Below, piece by piece: positions 55,072 to 63,968 of a stretch of DNA of 64,000 bases (the first letter of the stretch is position 1; each line of letters starts with the position of its first letter). The position numbers and the translations under genes were made by a program. Location of the stretch: assembly GCF_031199965.1 (NCBI RefSeq), contig NZ_CP133605.1, positions 5,684,348 to 5,748,347 of the forward strand. Direction: 5' to 3'. The notes beneath the pieces were generated by a model. It ran no database searches. It saw only the letters and a list, made by a program, of their open reading frames with translations, and was not told the origin of the DNA. Source of the DNA: Paenibacillus sp. D2_2 (GTDB lineage: Bacteria > Bacillota > Bacilli > Paenibacillales > Paenibacillaceae).

Positions 55072-56626
55072 ATGAAGACTATACTAACGTTTGAAGATTG
55101 GGTTCGCCTGGCACAAGAGGGAAGTTGGACGATGCTTCCTTATGCAGTGAAGATGCATGCCGAGGACCCGTTGCCTGACCATTGGTCTGCTGCTTGGGAA
55201 GAAGCTCACCCGTATTCCTGTGTACTTGAGAGTGGAAAGGGGGGCGCTACACTTTTCTCGGTTTGACACTGGTGTCTGTGATCCGAGGGAAGGGGAATTC
55301 AGCCCGTATCTATGATCTGAAGTGTGAGCAGGCTGAGGTGGCAAGGATAGAGGGTAAGCCGCTTGAATTGTTAGGGAACTGGCTTGCTCCTTATAAGTCT
55401 CCGTCGATCTCGGAGCTTCCTTTCTTCTGCGGCGGAGCCGTTGGATTTCTGGGTTATGATGTGGCTAGATCGCTGGAGCGTCTGCCGAAAATGGCTGAGG
55501 ACGATCTCAAACTTGATGATTATAGCTGGATGAGATTTGAAGAGCTCTGGGTCGTAGATGCTATGCAGGGTGATATTTATGCAGTTGTTCATTGTCCGAT
55601 AGCTGGTATGGAAGAAGGCCTCGAGAATTTACGAGAGAAATATGACTTGGCGGGCAGAACGGCTGCTCGAATGTTAGAGCAATGGCAAAAGTTCAGCAGA
55701 ATACAGAGCGGTAATTCTAAGCGGAACCCGTCGTCTACATTGGTGTCGAATCCGGAGCCTACGGCACATAGCGCTTCCTTCTCGCAAGAGGGCTTCGAGC
55801 GGGCGGTTGAGAAAGTTCAGAAGATATCTCTGCGGGCGATGTATTTCAGGTTAACCTGTCGTTGAGACAGGCATTCCCTCTGGCGGCCTTGCCCGAGCAT
55901 ATCTATGAGGATCTGAGACAGATTAACCCTTCTCCTTATATGGGTTTCATGCGCTTTCCGGACTTTCAGCTTGTATCTGCTTCGCCTGAGCTGCTGATTA
56001 AGCTGGATCAGGGGGTCATGCGCACCCGTCCAATTGCGGGAACCCGTCGTCGCGGTCTGACTGAAGAAGAGGATCTAAAGATGGAGGAAGAGCTGCGCAC
56101 GAACGAGAAGGAGCAGGCGGAGCATATTATGCTTGTCGATTTGTTACGCAATGATCTAGGACGGGTGGCCGAGTTTGGCTCTGTCAGAGTGAGTGAGCTG
56201 TTCACGATTGAACGTTATTCGCATGTCATGCATCTTGTATCTGAGGTGGAGGGACGTCTTCCGGAAGACAAGACAGCAATGGATGCGATCGCGGCTGTAT
56301 TCCCCGGAGGAACGATTACAGGCGCACCCAAGATCAGAACGATGGAGATCATCGAGGAGCTGGAGCCTGTCACCCGTGGGCCTTATACTGGGGCGATGGG
56401 GTGGATTGACTATAACGGCAATATGGAATTAAATATTATTATACGTACGCTGGTCGTAAAAGACGGTTTCGGATATATTCAAGCGGGAGCAGGAATCGTT
56501 ATCGATTCTTCGCCTTACCGGGAGTACCGGGAATGTCATAATAAGGCTAAGGCAATAGCCATGGCGCTGGGAAGAAGCGAGCAAGACGGATGCCAAGGCG
56601 GTAAGAAGGGGGATGAAGGAAAATGA
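55072..56626 (+). CDS. pabB: Aminodeoxychorismate synthase component I (frame broken twice)
   Basis: Converts chorismate and ammonia to aminodeoxychorismate for folate. The C-terminal chorismate-binding half is clear: NPSPYMGFMRFPD, ASPELLIKLDQG, PIAGTRRRG, MLVDLLRNDLGRVA, GGTITGAPKIRTMEIIEELE and QAGAGIVIDSSP. Breaks are at 55239-55244 (six G for seven; CVLESGKGGRYTFLGLTPV restored) and near 55823 (one T lost; VQKYISAGDVFQVNLSL restored). Corrected length is about 518 residues. It heads pabB-pabA-pabC, with the stop overlapping the pabA start. An anthranilate synthase is the alternative, but the context argues for PabB. Confidence 0.92.
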
Positions 56627-57203
56627 TACTGGTCATCGATAATTATGATTCTTTTACGTACAATCTGGTGCAATATCTAGGGGAACTTGGAGAAGAAGTG
56701 ACCGTCAGACGCAATGATGAGATTGATCTAGACGGGATAGCTGAACTTAAGCCTGATCACATTCTGCTCTCTCCGGGTCCTTGTACACCAAATGAGGCCG
56801 GATTATATTGGATGTCATTGAGCGGTTCAAGGGAGTAATTCCGATTTTTGGTGTATGTCTCGGTCATCAAGCGATTGGTCAGGCCTTCGGTGGGAATGTA
56901 ATTCGTGCAGAGCGCTTAATGCATGGGAAGACATCGCCAATTCACCATCAAGGTGAATCGGTATTCGCTAGTTTGCCATCACCATTTACGGCGACACGGT
57001 ATCATTCCCTGATCGTTGAGCGGGAGAGTTTGCCGGACTGCCTGGAGATTACCGCAGAGACTGCAGAGGGAGAAATTATGGGCCTGCGTCATAAAGAGTA
57101 TGCTGTTGAAGGTGTGCAATTCCATCCCGAATCCATTATCACCGATCATGGACATCAGATTCTCCGCAATTTCTTAAGCCGGAAGGCAGAAGCAATTATA
57201 TGA
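56623..57203 (+). CDS. pabA: Aminodeoxychorismate/anthranilate synthase glutaminase component II (frame broken once)
   Basis: Glutamine amidotransferase supplying ammonia to PabB, and often shared with TrpE in Bacilli. The N-terminus MILVIDNYDSFTYNLVQYLG, the oxyanion segment LLSPGPCTPNEAG, nucleophile FGVCLGHQAIGQ and the QFHPESI triad residues are present. The frame breaks near 56801 where GGATT should be GGAATT; AGIILDVIERFKG is restored. Corrected length is about 193 residues. It overlaps pabB and pabC by four bases at each end. Confidence 0.94.
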
Positions 57204-58080
57204 AATATATCGGGGTGAACGGAGTTCCCACCCCAACCGCTGAAGCCGTGCTGTCCGTAATGGATCACGGCTTCATGTACGGGATGGGCTTATTCGAGAC
57301 TTTTCGAACCTATGATGGACGTCCTTTTTTATTGGAGAGGCATCTGGAACGGCTTGAGCAAGGCTGTAGAAGTCTGGGGATTGGTTACTCACTGCAGTTG
57401 AATCAGGTTGTCCAAGAGATCGGAGAACTGCTTCACCTCAATGAGCTACAGGACGGCTATATTCGTCTGACGATGTCGGCGGGAGAAGGTCCGCTTGGGC
57501 TTCCCTCAGAGGATTACGAGAATCCAACCGTTATCATTTATGTTAAGTCTCTGTCGCCCGCAGATTCGCAATTGTATGTTCAAGGTAAGTCATTATGGCG
57601 GTTGAATACACCTCGTAATACGCCAGAAGGTGAGATCCGCCTTAAGTCGCTGCATTATATGAATAATATGTTGGCGAAGCGTGAATTAAGAGAATATACG
57701 CATTTAAGGGCAGGCAATGACGAGGGCATGCAACTGACTACGGGTGGTTATTTGGCTGAGGGAATTGTAAGCAATCTATTCTTTATACAGGATGGTAAGC
57801 TATATACGCCTGATATAGGGACCGGGATTTTGCCGGGATTACCCGTGCGTTCATTCTCGAATTGGCCAACCAATTGGAATTACCGTTTAAAGAAGGATAT
57901 TATAGGTGGGATCGATTGAAAGAAGCGGATGAGATCTTTGTAACGAACTCTATTCAAGAGGCAGTTCCTATAACATGTCTTCTCGAGCCTACGGGTGGCA
58001 GTCATATAGTCGGGAATGGAGAGATCGGACCTATTACAAGACAACTATTAGAGCAATATAGACAAAAGGCGGGAAAATAA
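57200..58080 (+). CDS. pabC: Aminodeoxychorismate lyase (frame broken once)
   Basis: PLP enzyme of fold type IV that converts aminodeoxychorismate to p-aminobenzoate and pyruvate. MDHGFMYGMGLFETFRTYDG and the catalytic lysine in IRLKSLHYMNNMLAKRE are characteristic. The frame breaks near 57836 (one G or A lost); restored sequence TGILPGITRAFILELANQLEL continues to the FVTNSIQEAVPI motif. Corrected length is about 293 residues. It overlaps pabA by four bases and folP follows at once. Confidence 0.92.
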
Positions 58081-58917
58081 ATGCAACCAAAACTATATAA
58101 ACGTAGTTATCGCTGTGGCGATACGGTGCTTGAGCTAGGTAACCGCACGTTAGTTATGGGTATCCTTAATGTGACACCGGATTCCTTCTCGGATGGAGGC
58201 CGTTATAATCAGATAGATGTGGCAATTCGTCATGCTGAGGAGATGGTGGCTGCCGGGGCAGATATTATTGATATTGGTGGGGAATCAACACGGCCCGGGC
58301 ATAACCCGGTAGGGGCAGAGGAAGAACTGGAACGGGTTGTCCCTATCGTGGAGGCGCTCCATCGTGCGATGCCTCATGTTCCTTTGTCGGTGGATACTTA
58401 TAAAGCTGTCGTTGCTAGAGAGTCGCTTCAGGCTGGAGCTCATATTATTAATGATGTGTGGGGCTTTAAGGCAGATCCGGAGATGGCCGCGGTTGCAGCG
58501 CAATTTGATTGCCCGGCGATCATCATGCACAATCGGAATGACCGTAATTATCAAGCTCTGATGCAGGATGTAGCGGATGACCTGCTGGAGAGCGTTAGAA
58601 TTGCTAGGGATGCCGGAGTGCGTGACGATAATATCATTCTCGATCCGGGGATTGGTTTTGCCAAGGACTATGAGGAGAACTTGAAGGTGATGCAATCGCT
58701 GGACGAGCTGGTCCATCTTGGCTTCCCGGTGCTTCTCGGTACATCACGTAAGAGATTTATTAGAACGACGCTTGATCTTCCGGTAGATGAACTTGTGTTC
58801 GGAACCGCAGCTACGGTAGCGCTTGGTATTGCCCAAGGCTGTCAGATTGTACGGGTGCATGATGTGAAGGAGATTAAGCAGACGGTACAAATGTGTGATG
58901 CTATTGTGTATATTTAA
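58081..58917 (+). CDS. folP: Dihydropteroate synthase
   Basis: Joins p-aminobenzoate to dihydropterin pyrophosphate; the sulfonamide target. The 278-residue TIM barrel has MGILNVTPDSFSDGGRY, DIGGESTRPG, INDVWGFKADPEM, LDPGIGFAKDYEENL and LLGTSRKRFI. The ATG at 58081 follows the pabC stop without a gap. The frame is intact. Confidence 0.97.
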   Translation: MQPKLYKRSYRCGDTVLELGNRTLVMGILNVTPDSFSDGGRYNQIDVAIRHAEEMVAAGADIIDIGGESTRPGHNPVGAEEELERVVPIVEALHRAMPHVPLSVDTYKAVVARESLQAGAHIINDVWGFKADPEMAAVAAQFDCPAIIMHNRNDRNYQALMQDVADDLLESVRIARDAGVRDDNIILDPGIGFAKDYEENLKVMQSLDELVHLGFPVLLGTSRKRFIRTTLDLPVDELVFGTAATVALGIAQGCQIVRVHDVKEIKQTVQMCDAIVYI

Positions 58918-58986
58918 CACTTATTACGAAGATCACTCATTCTGATATGGAAGTAAGATATATGGAAAGGCGGACATAATTAAATT

Positions 58987-59349
58987 ATGGATAAAATAGT
59001 TCTTCGCGGTATGGAATATTACGGGTATCACGGTGTTTTTGCTGAGGAGCGCAAGTTGGGCCAGCGTTTCATCGTAGATTTGGAACTAGAGTTGGATTTA
59101 AATGCTGCCGGTAGCAGCGATGACCTGACTACAACGGTAAATTATGCCGAAGTTCATGAGCTGGTTCAAGGAATCGTCCAGCATAAGAGTTTTAAGCTGA
59201 TTGAAGCTCTAGCCGAGCATATTGCATCCTCAGTTTTGGACACTTATACTATGGTAGATGCATTAAAGGTTGGTGTAACTAAACCACATCCTCCTTTTGA
59301 TATTCATTTTGAGGGCGTTACGGTGGAATTATACCGTTCAAGAAAGTGA
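58987..59349 (+). CDS. folB: Dihydroneopterin aldolase
   Basis: Produces hydroxymethyl-dihydropterin in folate synthesis. The 120-residue protein has GMEYYGYHGVFAEERKLGQ, the TVNYAEVHELVQ segment, KLIEALAEHIA and KPHPPF. The ATG at 58987 lies 70 bases after folP. It precedes folK by nine bases. Confidence 0.96.
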   Translation: MDKIVLRGMEYYGYHGVFAEERKLGQRFIVDLELELDLNAAGSSDDLTTTVNYAEVHELVQGIVQHKSFKLIEALAEHIASSVLDTYTMVDALKVGVTKPHPPFDIHFEGVTVELYRSRK

Positions 59350-59358
59350 GAAGCATAC

Positions 59359-59906
59359 ATGACAATACAGTCTTCCACTGATGCTTCAGTGGCTTATATT
59401 GCATTAGGGGCCAATCTGGGTGACCGTGAGGTTACCTTGAAGGAAGCGATCAGTTTCTTAAACGAACACCCTGAAATTTCTATACTTCGTTGCTCGAATA
59501 TGTATGAGACCGATCCAGTCGGATATGCGGATCAGCCTGATTTTGTAAATATGGCTATTGCCCTGAGAACTACGCTGGAGCCGGGAGCACTGCTTGATGT
59601 CATGTTGCAGACGGAGCATGCGCTGGGCAGGGAACGCCTTATTAGATGGGGGCCCCGGACTGTCGATTTGGATTTGTTATGGGTGGAAGGGCAACAGTTG
59701 TCCACACCTCATTTAATTCTCCCGCATCCTCGGATGTTTGAACGGGCATTCGTGCTTGTTCCTCTGGTTGATATTGTCCCGGCTGAAGAAGCTACGGGTC
59801 TATATCGGCGTGTCCACGATGCTCTGGAACAGATGGATGATAAGGGGGCGTCCGATTTTGGAAAGCATGCAATTGGGCCAGCGCATCCGTGCGTTCCGGA
59901 AACTGA
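59359..59906 (+). CDS. folK: Hydroxymethyl-dihydropterin pyrophosphokinase (frame broken near the end)
   Basis: Transfers pyrophosphate from ATP to hydroxymethyl-dihydropterin. AYIALGANLGDREVTL, SNMYETDPVGYADQPDFVN and WGPRTVDLDLLW are diagnostic. As written the frame runs to 59973 with an unlikely tail. Adding one G to the run at 59844-59848 gives KGGVRFWKACNW and a stop at 59904-59906, which fits the family C-terminus and a length of about 182. I therefore end it at 59906. It overlaps yazB. Confidence 0.88.
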
Positions 59907-60061
59907 AAGGATTCACTCAGCAAGAGTTGGCTCATCAGACAGGGATTTCATTAGCAATTCTCGGTGCGATTGAGCGCGGGAACCGACATGTAGAAGATCA
60001 AATTTTAATTAAAATTTCAGATTGTCTAGGGATTTCCCTACAGGAACTGAAGTTGGAATAA
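59858..60061 (+). CDS. yazB: Small HTH protein YazB (XRE family)
   Basis: A 67-residue single-domain helix-turn-helix protein, role unknown. LGQRIRAFRKLKGFTQQELA with TGISLAILGAIERGNRHVED is a complete XRE-type fold. I choose the TTG at 59858, about ten bases after the GGGGG run that would serve as ribosome binding site; ATG at 59867 is the alternative. It overlaps the end of folK and precedes dusB, as in B. subtilis. Confidence 0.85.
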   Translation: MESMQLGQRIRAFRKLKGFTQQELAHQTGISLAILGAIERGNRHVEDQILIKISDCLGISLQELKLE

Positions 60062-60093
60062 AATAAATCCGATGATATTAAAGGAGGGCCATC

Positions 60094-61094
60094 ATGCTGA
60101 AGATTGGCGATGTTGAAATGAAAAACCAAGTTGTGCTTGCTCCGATGGCTGGCGTCTGCAATCCGGCCTTCCGGTTGATTGCCAAGGAATTTGGTACAGG
60201 GTTGGTCTGTGCAGAGATGGTAAGCGACAAAGCTATTATCCATGGTAATAAACGCACAAAGGAAATGCTGTTTGTTGATGAGCGCGAAAAGCCACTAAGT
60301 TTGCAAATTTTTGGTGGGGATCGGGCATCTTTGGTGGAGGCGGCGAAAGTTGTCGATCAGCAGACAAATGCGGATATTATCGATATTAATATGGGCTGTC
60401 CAGTGCCTAAGGTTACGAAATGTGACGCGGGTGCAAGATGGTTGCTTGATCCAAATAAAATATTTGAAATGGTGTCCGCTGTCGTTGATGCCGTCAGTAA
60501 GCCAGTTACTGTGAAAATGCGCATCGGTTGGGATTCGGAACATATCTATGTGGTCGATAATGCTAAGGCCGTTGAACAGGCTGGAGCTAAGGCGGTCAGT
60601 GTGCATGGACGGACGCGTGAACAGCTATATACAGGGGTTGCTGACTGGAGTTACATCAAGCAGGTCAAGGACGCGGTATCCATCCCGGTTATCGGTAACG
60701 GGGATGTTCACACCCCTGAGGATGCTAAACGCATGTTGTCAGAGACAGGTTGTGACGGTGTTATGATTGGCCGGGCTGCGCTAGGTAATCCGTGGATGCT
60801 GTATCGTACCATTGAATATCTGAAATCAGGTGAACTTCTGCCAGAACCAGGGGCCGAAGAGAAGATCCGCATTGCAATTTTGCATATGGATCGTCTATCT
60901 GCGCTGAAAGGTGAGAGTGTTGCCGTTCGCGAGATGCGCAAGCACCTGGCTTGGTACTTGAAGGGCTTAAAGGGGCCGCCCGGATCAAGGACTCCATTAT
61001 GGAAGAGACGAGACGAAATGAAATGGTTCGCATTCTTGAAGATTTTGTCGCTAGCATCCCCTTGGAGTCGGAAAAGGCTGAAGCATCAGCATAG
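60094..61094 (+). CDS. dusB: tRNA-dihydrouridine synthase B (frame broken near the end)
   Basis: FMN-dependent reductase that makes dihydrouridine in tRNA. LAPMAGVCNPAFRLIAKEFG, NMGCPVPKVTKCDAGA (catalytic cysteine in the second half), VSVHGRTREQ, VIGNGDVHTPEDA and IGRAALGNPWM are diagnostic. The frame breaks at 60972-60975 where four G should be five; restoring it gives LKGLKGAARIKDSIMEE and a stop at 61092-61094, about 333 residues, rather than the long odd tail to 61215. ATG at 60094 follows AAAGGAGGG. Confidence 0.93.
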
Positions 61095-61174
61095 TGACAA
61101 GAATAACCAGCTAAATCCAACCGAGGCAAAAAGTGAACTTTTTGAAACGTTTACAATTGGAAATTTAGCTGTCA

Positions 61175-61203
61175 TTGACATTTCAGAATCGTTCCCCTAT
61201 AAT
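61175..61203 (+). promoter_or_regulatory. Consensus sigma-A promoter before greA
   Basis: TTGACA (61175-61180), 17 bases, TATAAT (61198-61203): exact consensus in both hexamers. The transcript would have a leader of about 250 bases before greA. Upstream, CAAAAAGT/ACTTTTTG (61123-61140) is a short palindrome. Confidence 0.8.
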
Positions 61204-61243
61204 TTCACAGTATAAATTCGCCTCAGGAGATAACTTCCACAAC

Positions 61244-61457
61244 ATGGAGTGGTCTGACCTCCAAGAGATTGCATATTATAATCTCAATGATGCGTTATTT
61301 TTTGCCGCCTCGGCCAGGCGGAAATCCAGGGCCTTCGCCGTACGTGGGGGGATTGCTGCTCCTATTTGCAGGATATATCGACCGCTTATATTTAGAGGAG
61401 TTAAAGATCGCTTTACACGAGTGCGAAAATTATTTCCATGACAGGAGAATCGGTTGA
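61244..61457 (+). CDS. Putative 71-residue protein in the greA leader (frame broken twice)
   Basis: Unrecognised small ORF seen only after correcting two runs. The ATG at 61244 follows AGGAGA. If the six T at 61298-61303 and the six G at 61346-61351 each lack one base, the frame reads MEWSDLQEIAYYNLNDALFF, then CRLGQAEIQGLRRTWGG, then LLLLFAGYIDRLYLEELKIA and HECENYFHDRRIG, with the stop one base before the greA start. The error type is the same as in many neighbouring genes, which supports it. The protein has a short hydrophobic patch and an acidic helix. It could instead be a non-coding leader. Confidence 0.5.
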
Positions 61458-61458
61458 G

Positions 61459-61935
61459 ATGAGCGATAAAGAGGTTATTCTTACACAAGATGGTCTGAAA
61501 AGACTGGAAGAAGAACTTGAAAATCTGAAGTCTGTTAGACGTCGTGAAGTTGCTGAACGGATTAAAACTGCGATTGGCTACGGTGATATTAGCGAGAACT
61601 CGGAATACGAGGATGCGAAGAACGAGCAGGCATTTATTGAAGGGCGTATTATTACGCTGGAGAAGTTGCTTCGTAACGCTCGGATTATTAACAACGACGA
61701 GATCGATACAGATACTGTAAGCATCGGTTCAACGGTTATTGTAGAAGACTTGGAGTTCGGCGACACGATGGAATACGCAATCGTAGGTACAGCTGAATCC
61801 GATCCGTTGCAGAATAAAATATCGAATGAAAGCCCGGTAGGCAAGGCGATTCTGGGCCAACAGAAAGGCGCTGTAGTCGATGTGAACGTACCGGCTGGCG
61901 TTATTCAATATAAAATCGTTGATATTAAGAAATAA
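61459..61935 (+). CDS. greA: Transcription elongation factor GreA
   Basis: Binds the RNA polymerase secondary channel and stimulates cleavage of backtracked transcripts. The 158-residue protein has the N-terminal coiled coil (about 1-75) with the acidic tip GDISENSEYEDAKNEQAF, and a C-terminal FKBP-like domain (ISNESPVGKAILGQQKG). The ATG at 61459 follows AGGAGAA; an ATG at 61438 overlaps that site and is less likely. A consensus promoter lies 256 bases upstream. Confidence 0.97.
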   Translation: MSDKEVILTQDGLKRLEEELENLKSVRRREVAERIKTAIGYGDISENSEYEDAKNEQAFIEGRIITLEKLLRNARIINNDEIDTDTVSIGSTVIVEDLEFGDTMEYAIVGTAESDPLQNKISNESPVGKAILGQQKGAVVDVNVPAGVIQYKIVDIKK

Positions 61936-61951
61936 GCTGATTTAGCGATCC

Positions 61952-61985
61952 AAGAAGCTTCCTTAGCGGAAGCTTCTTTCACTGT
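61952..61985 (+). terminator. Probable terminator after greA
   Basis: AAGAAGCTTCC (61952-61962) pairs with GGAAGCTTCTT (61968-61978), followed by a weak T-rich tract. Confidence 0.65.
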
Positions 61986-62056
61986 TTTATGTGATTGGTT
62001 TGTGATTGAAGGTGTAAATAGCCCAAATTATAGTCTGTAAGGAGTGGAGCGAAAAA

Positions 62057-63571
62057 ATGAGCGAAGAAATGCATAATAATGAAATGCATAATGAAGAAGT
62101 CGTTGAGATTAGCGAGCTATTGAAGGTTCGTCGCGATAAGTTGGACGAGCTGCGCGAGCTTGGAATTGATCCTTTTGGCCACAAATATGTGCGCGACAAT
62201 ACAGCGGGAATATTCTGAGCAAATACGATGGCATGACGAAGGAAGAACTGGACGAGCAGCAAGTGAAGGTATCCGTTGCTGGCCGCATTATGGCTAAGCG
62301 TGGAATGGGTAAGGCAAGCTTTGCTCATATTCAGGACCTGTCCGGCAAAATCCAGATCTATGTTCGCAAGGATAGCATACTTGAGGACAAGTATGAGGCA
62401 TTCAAGCTGCTTGATCTTGGTGATATTATCGGTGTAACCGGTGAAGTGTTCAAGACGAAAACAGGCGAGACATTCGATTAAGGTAGAGGATCTGGTGGTT
62501 CTGTCCAAGTCTCTCTATCCATTACCTGATAAATACCATGGTCTGAAGGACGTTGAACTGCGTTACCGTCAGCGCTACGTCGACTTAATCGTAAATCCGG
62601 AAGTTCAACAGACTTTTATAAATCGCTCCCGGATCATTCAGTCCATGCGTCGTTATCTTGACTCGATCGGTTATCTGGAGGTTGAAACTCCAACACTTCA
62701 TAATATTGCAGGTGGTGCGGCGGCCCGTCCGTTCATTACCTACCATAATGCACTCGATATGCAGCTCTATATGCGGATCGCTCTTGAGCTTCATTTGAAG
62801 CGTCTGATCGTTGGTGGTATGGAGAAGGTATATGAAATTGGCCGGGTATATCGCAACGAGGGGATCTCGACTCGTCATAATCCGGAGTTCACAATGATGG
62901 AATTGTATGAAGCTTATGCGGATTATAAGGATATCATGTCTTTGACTGAGAATATGGTCGCTCATATCGCCCAAGAGGTATTGGGTACTACTGTGATTAA
63001 CTATCAAGGACAAGAAGTGGATCTGACTCCAGAGTGGCGCCGTGTATCGATGGTTGACGCAGTTAAGGAAGTGACAGGGGTCGACTTTGGCGTTCAGATG
63101 ACAAATGAAGAGGCACATCAATTGGCCAAGGAGCATAAGGTTCCTGTTGATCCACATATGACTTATGGGCATATCTTGAATGCGTTCTTCGAACAATTTG
63201 TTGAGGAGACTTTGATTCAGCCTACATTCGTGTACGGCCATCCTGTGGAGATTTCTCCATTGGCTAAGAAGAATGAAGAGGATCCGCGTTTCACAGATCG
63301 CTTCGAGTTGTTCATCGTGGCGCGCGAGCATGCTAATGCGTTCTCCGAGCTCAATGATCCGATTGATCAGCGCCAACGGTTTGAAGCACAAATGCTCGAA
63401 CGTGAACACGGCAATGATGAAGCGCATGAGATGGATGAAGACTTCATCCGTTCGCTTGAATATGGTATGCCACCAACGGGTGGACTTGGTATCGGGGTAG
63501 ACCGTCTCGTTATGCTGTTAACGAACTCTCCTTCGATCCGTGATGTATTGTTGTTCCCACATATGCGTTAA
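62057..63571 (+). CDS. lysS: Lysyl-tRNA synthetase, class II (frame broken twice)
   Basis: Essential aminoacyl-tRNA synthetase. The N-terminal OB-fold (VAGRIMAKRGMGKASFAHIQD) and class II motifs are clear: VETPTLHNIAGGAAARPFIT, VYRNEGISTRHNPEFTMMELY and the motif 3 GLGIGVDRLVMLLTN. Breaks are near 62209 (GGAATATT for GGAAATATT; RDNTAGNILSKYDG restored) and near 62474 (one T too many; GETSIKVEDLVVL restored). Corrected length is about 504 residues. ATG at 62057 follows AAGGAG. A dispersed repeat follows the stop at once. Confidence 0.95.
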
Positions 63572-63573
63572 CT

Positions 63574-63750
63574 AGAGGATAGTTCAAAAAGTCCACTTTT
63601 GATCACGAAGTGAATCATGAAGTAACTCGACATCGAATCTTGAATTCAGCCGGGCCTTCCGGTGCTCACGTACAAACTACGTACGCTGCGCTCCTCAGTC
63701 CCTAGCTTCATCCAACCTTCTCGGTGCTGAAAACTGAACTTTTTGAACAT
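63574..63750 (+). repeat. Full copy of dispersed palindromic repeat after lysS
   Basis: The left arm GTTCAAAAAGT (63582-63592) is perfectly complementary to ACTTTTTGAAC (63738-63748). The interior shares several blocks with the copy at 48004, including GATCACGAAGT and CCTAGCTTCATCCAACCTTC. It starts two bases after the lysS stop. Confidence 0.85.
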
Positions 63751-63766
63751 AACTAATAGGAACTAA

Positions 63767-63818
63767 GGGGCTGTCTTTCGCGAGTAGTTATTCTACCGTC
63801 GGGGACAGCTCTTTTATT
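63767..63818 (+). terminator. Terminator before the rRNA promoter region
   Basis: GGGCTGTC (63768-63775) pairs with GACAGCTC (63804-63811, one wobble), followed by TTTTATT. Confidence 0.65.
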
Positions 63819-63845
63819 ATGTGATAAGATAAATTTATAAAGTGC

Positions 63846-63968
63846 TTGCATTGTCTATGATGACATGGTATATTAAATGTCCAGTCGTTAATTGAAGCGT
63901 TGTTGGACAGCTTCTTAAAAAAGAAATTAAAAATAATGCTTGCAATGATGACTCGGATGTGATATATT
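63846..63968 (+). promoter_or_regulatory. Tandem rRNA operon promoters
   Basis: P1 is TTGCAT (63846-63851), 17 bases, TATATT (63869-63874). P2 is TTGCAA (63940-63945), 17 bases, TATATT (63963-63968), with A/T-rich UP-like sequence before it. The following GAGTTGCTGCTGAGAACGCA fits an rrn leader. No 16S sequence is inside the window. Confidence 0.75.

Noticed and set aside
2122..62475. Frame breaks considered as programmed frameshifting or gene decay
   Set aside because: They are scattered over unrelated genes including essential ones, lack slippery heptamers with stimulatory structures, and almost all fit a single lost base in a run.
62585..63427. A 280-residue open frame on the minus strand over lysS
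   Set aside because: Antisense shadow of the lysS coding sequence, with no recognisable domain.
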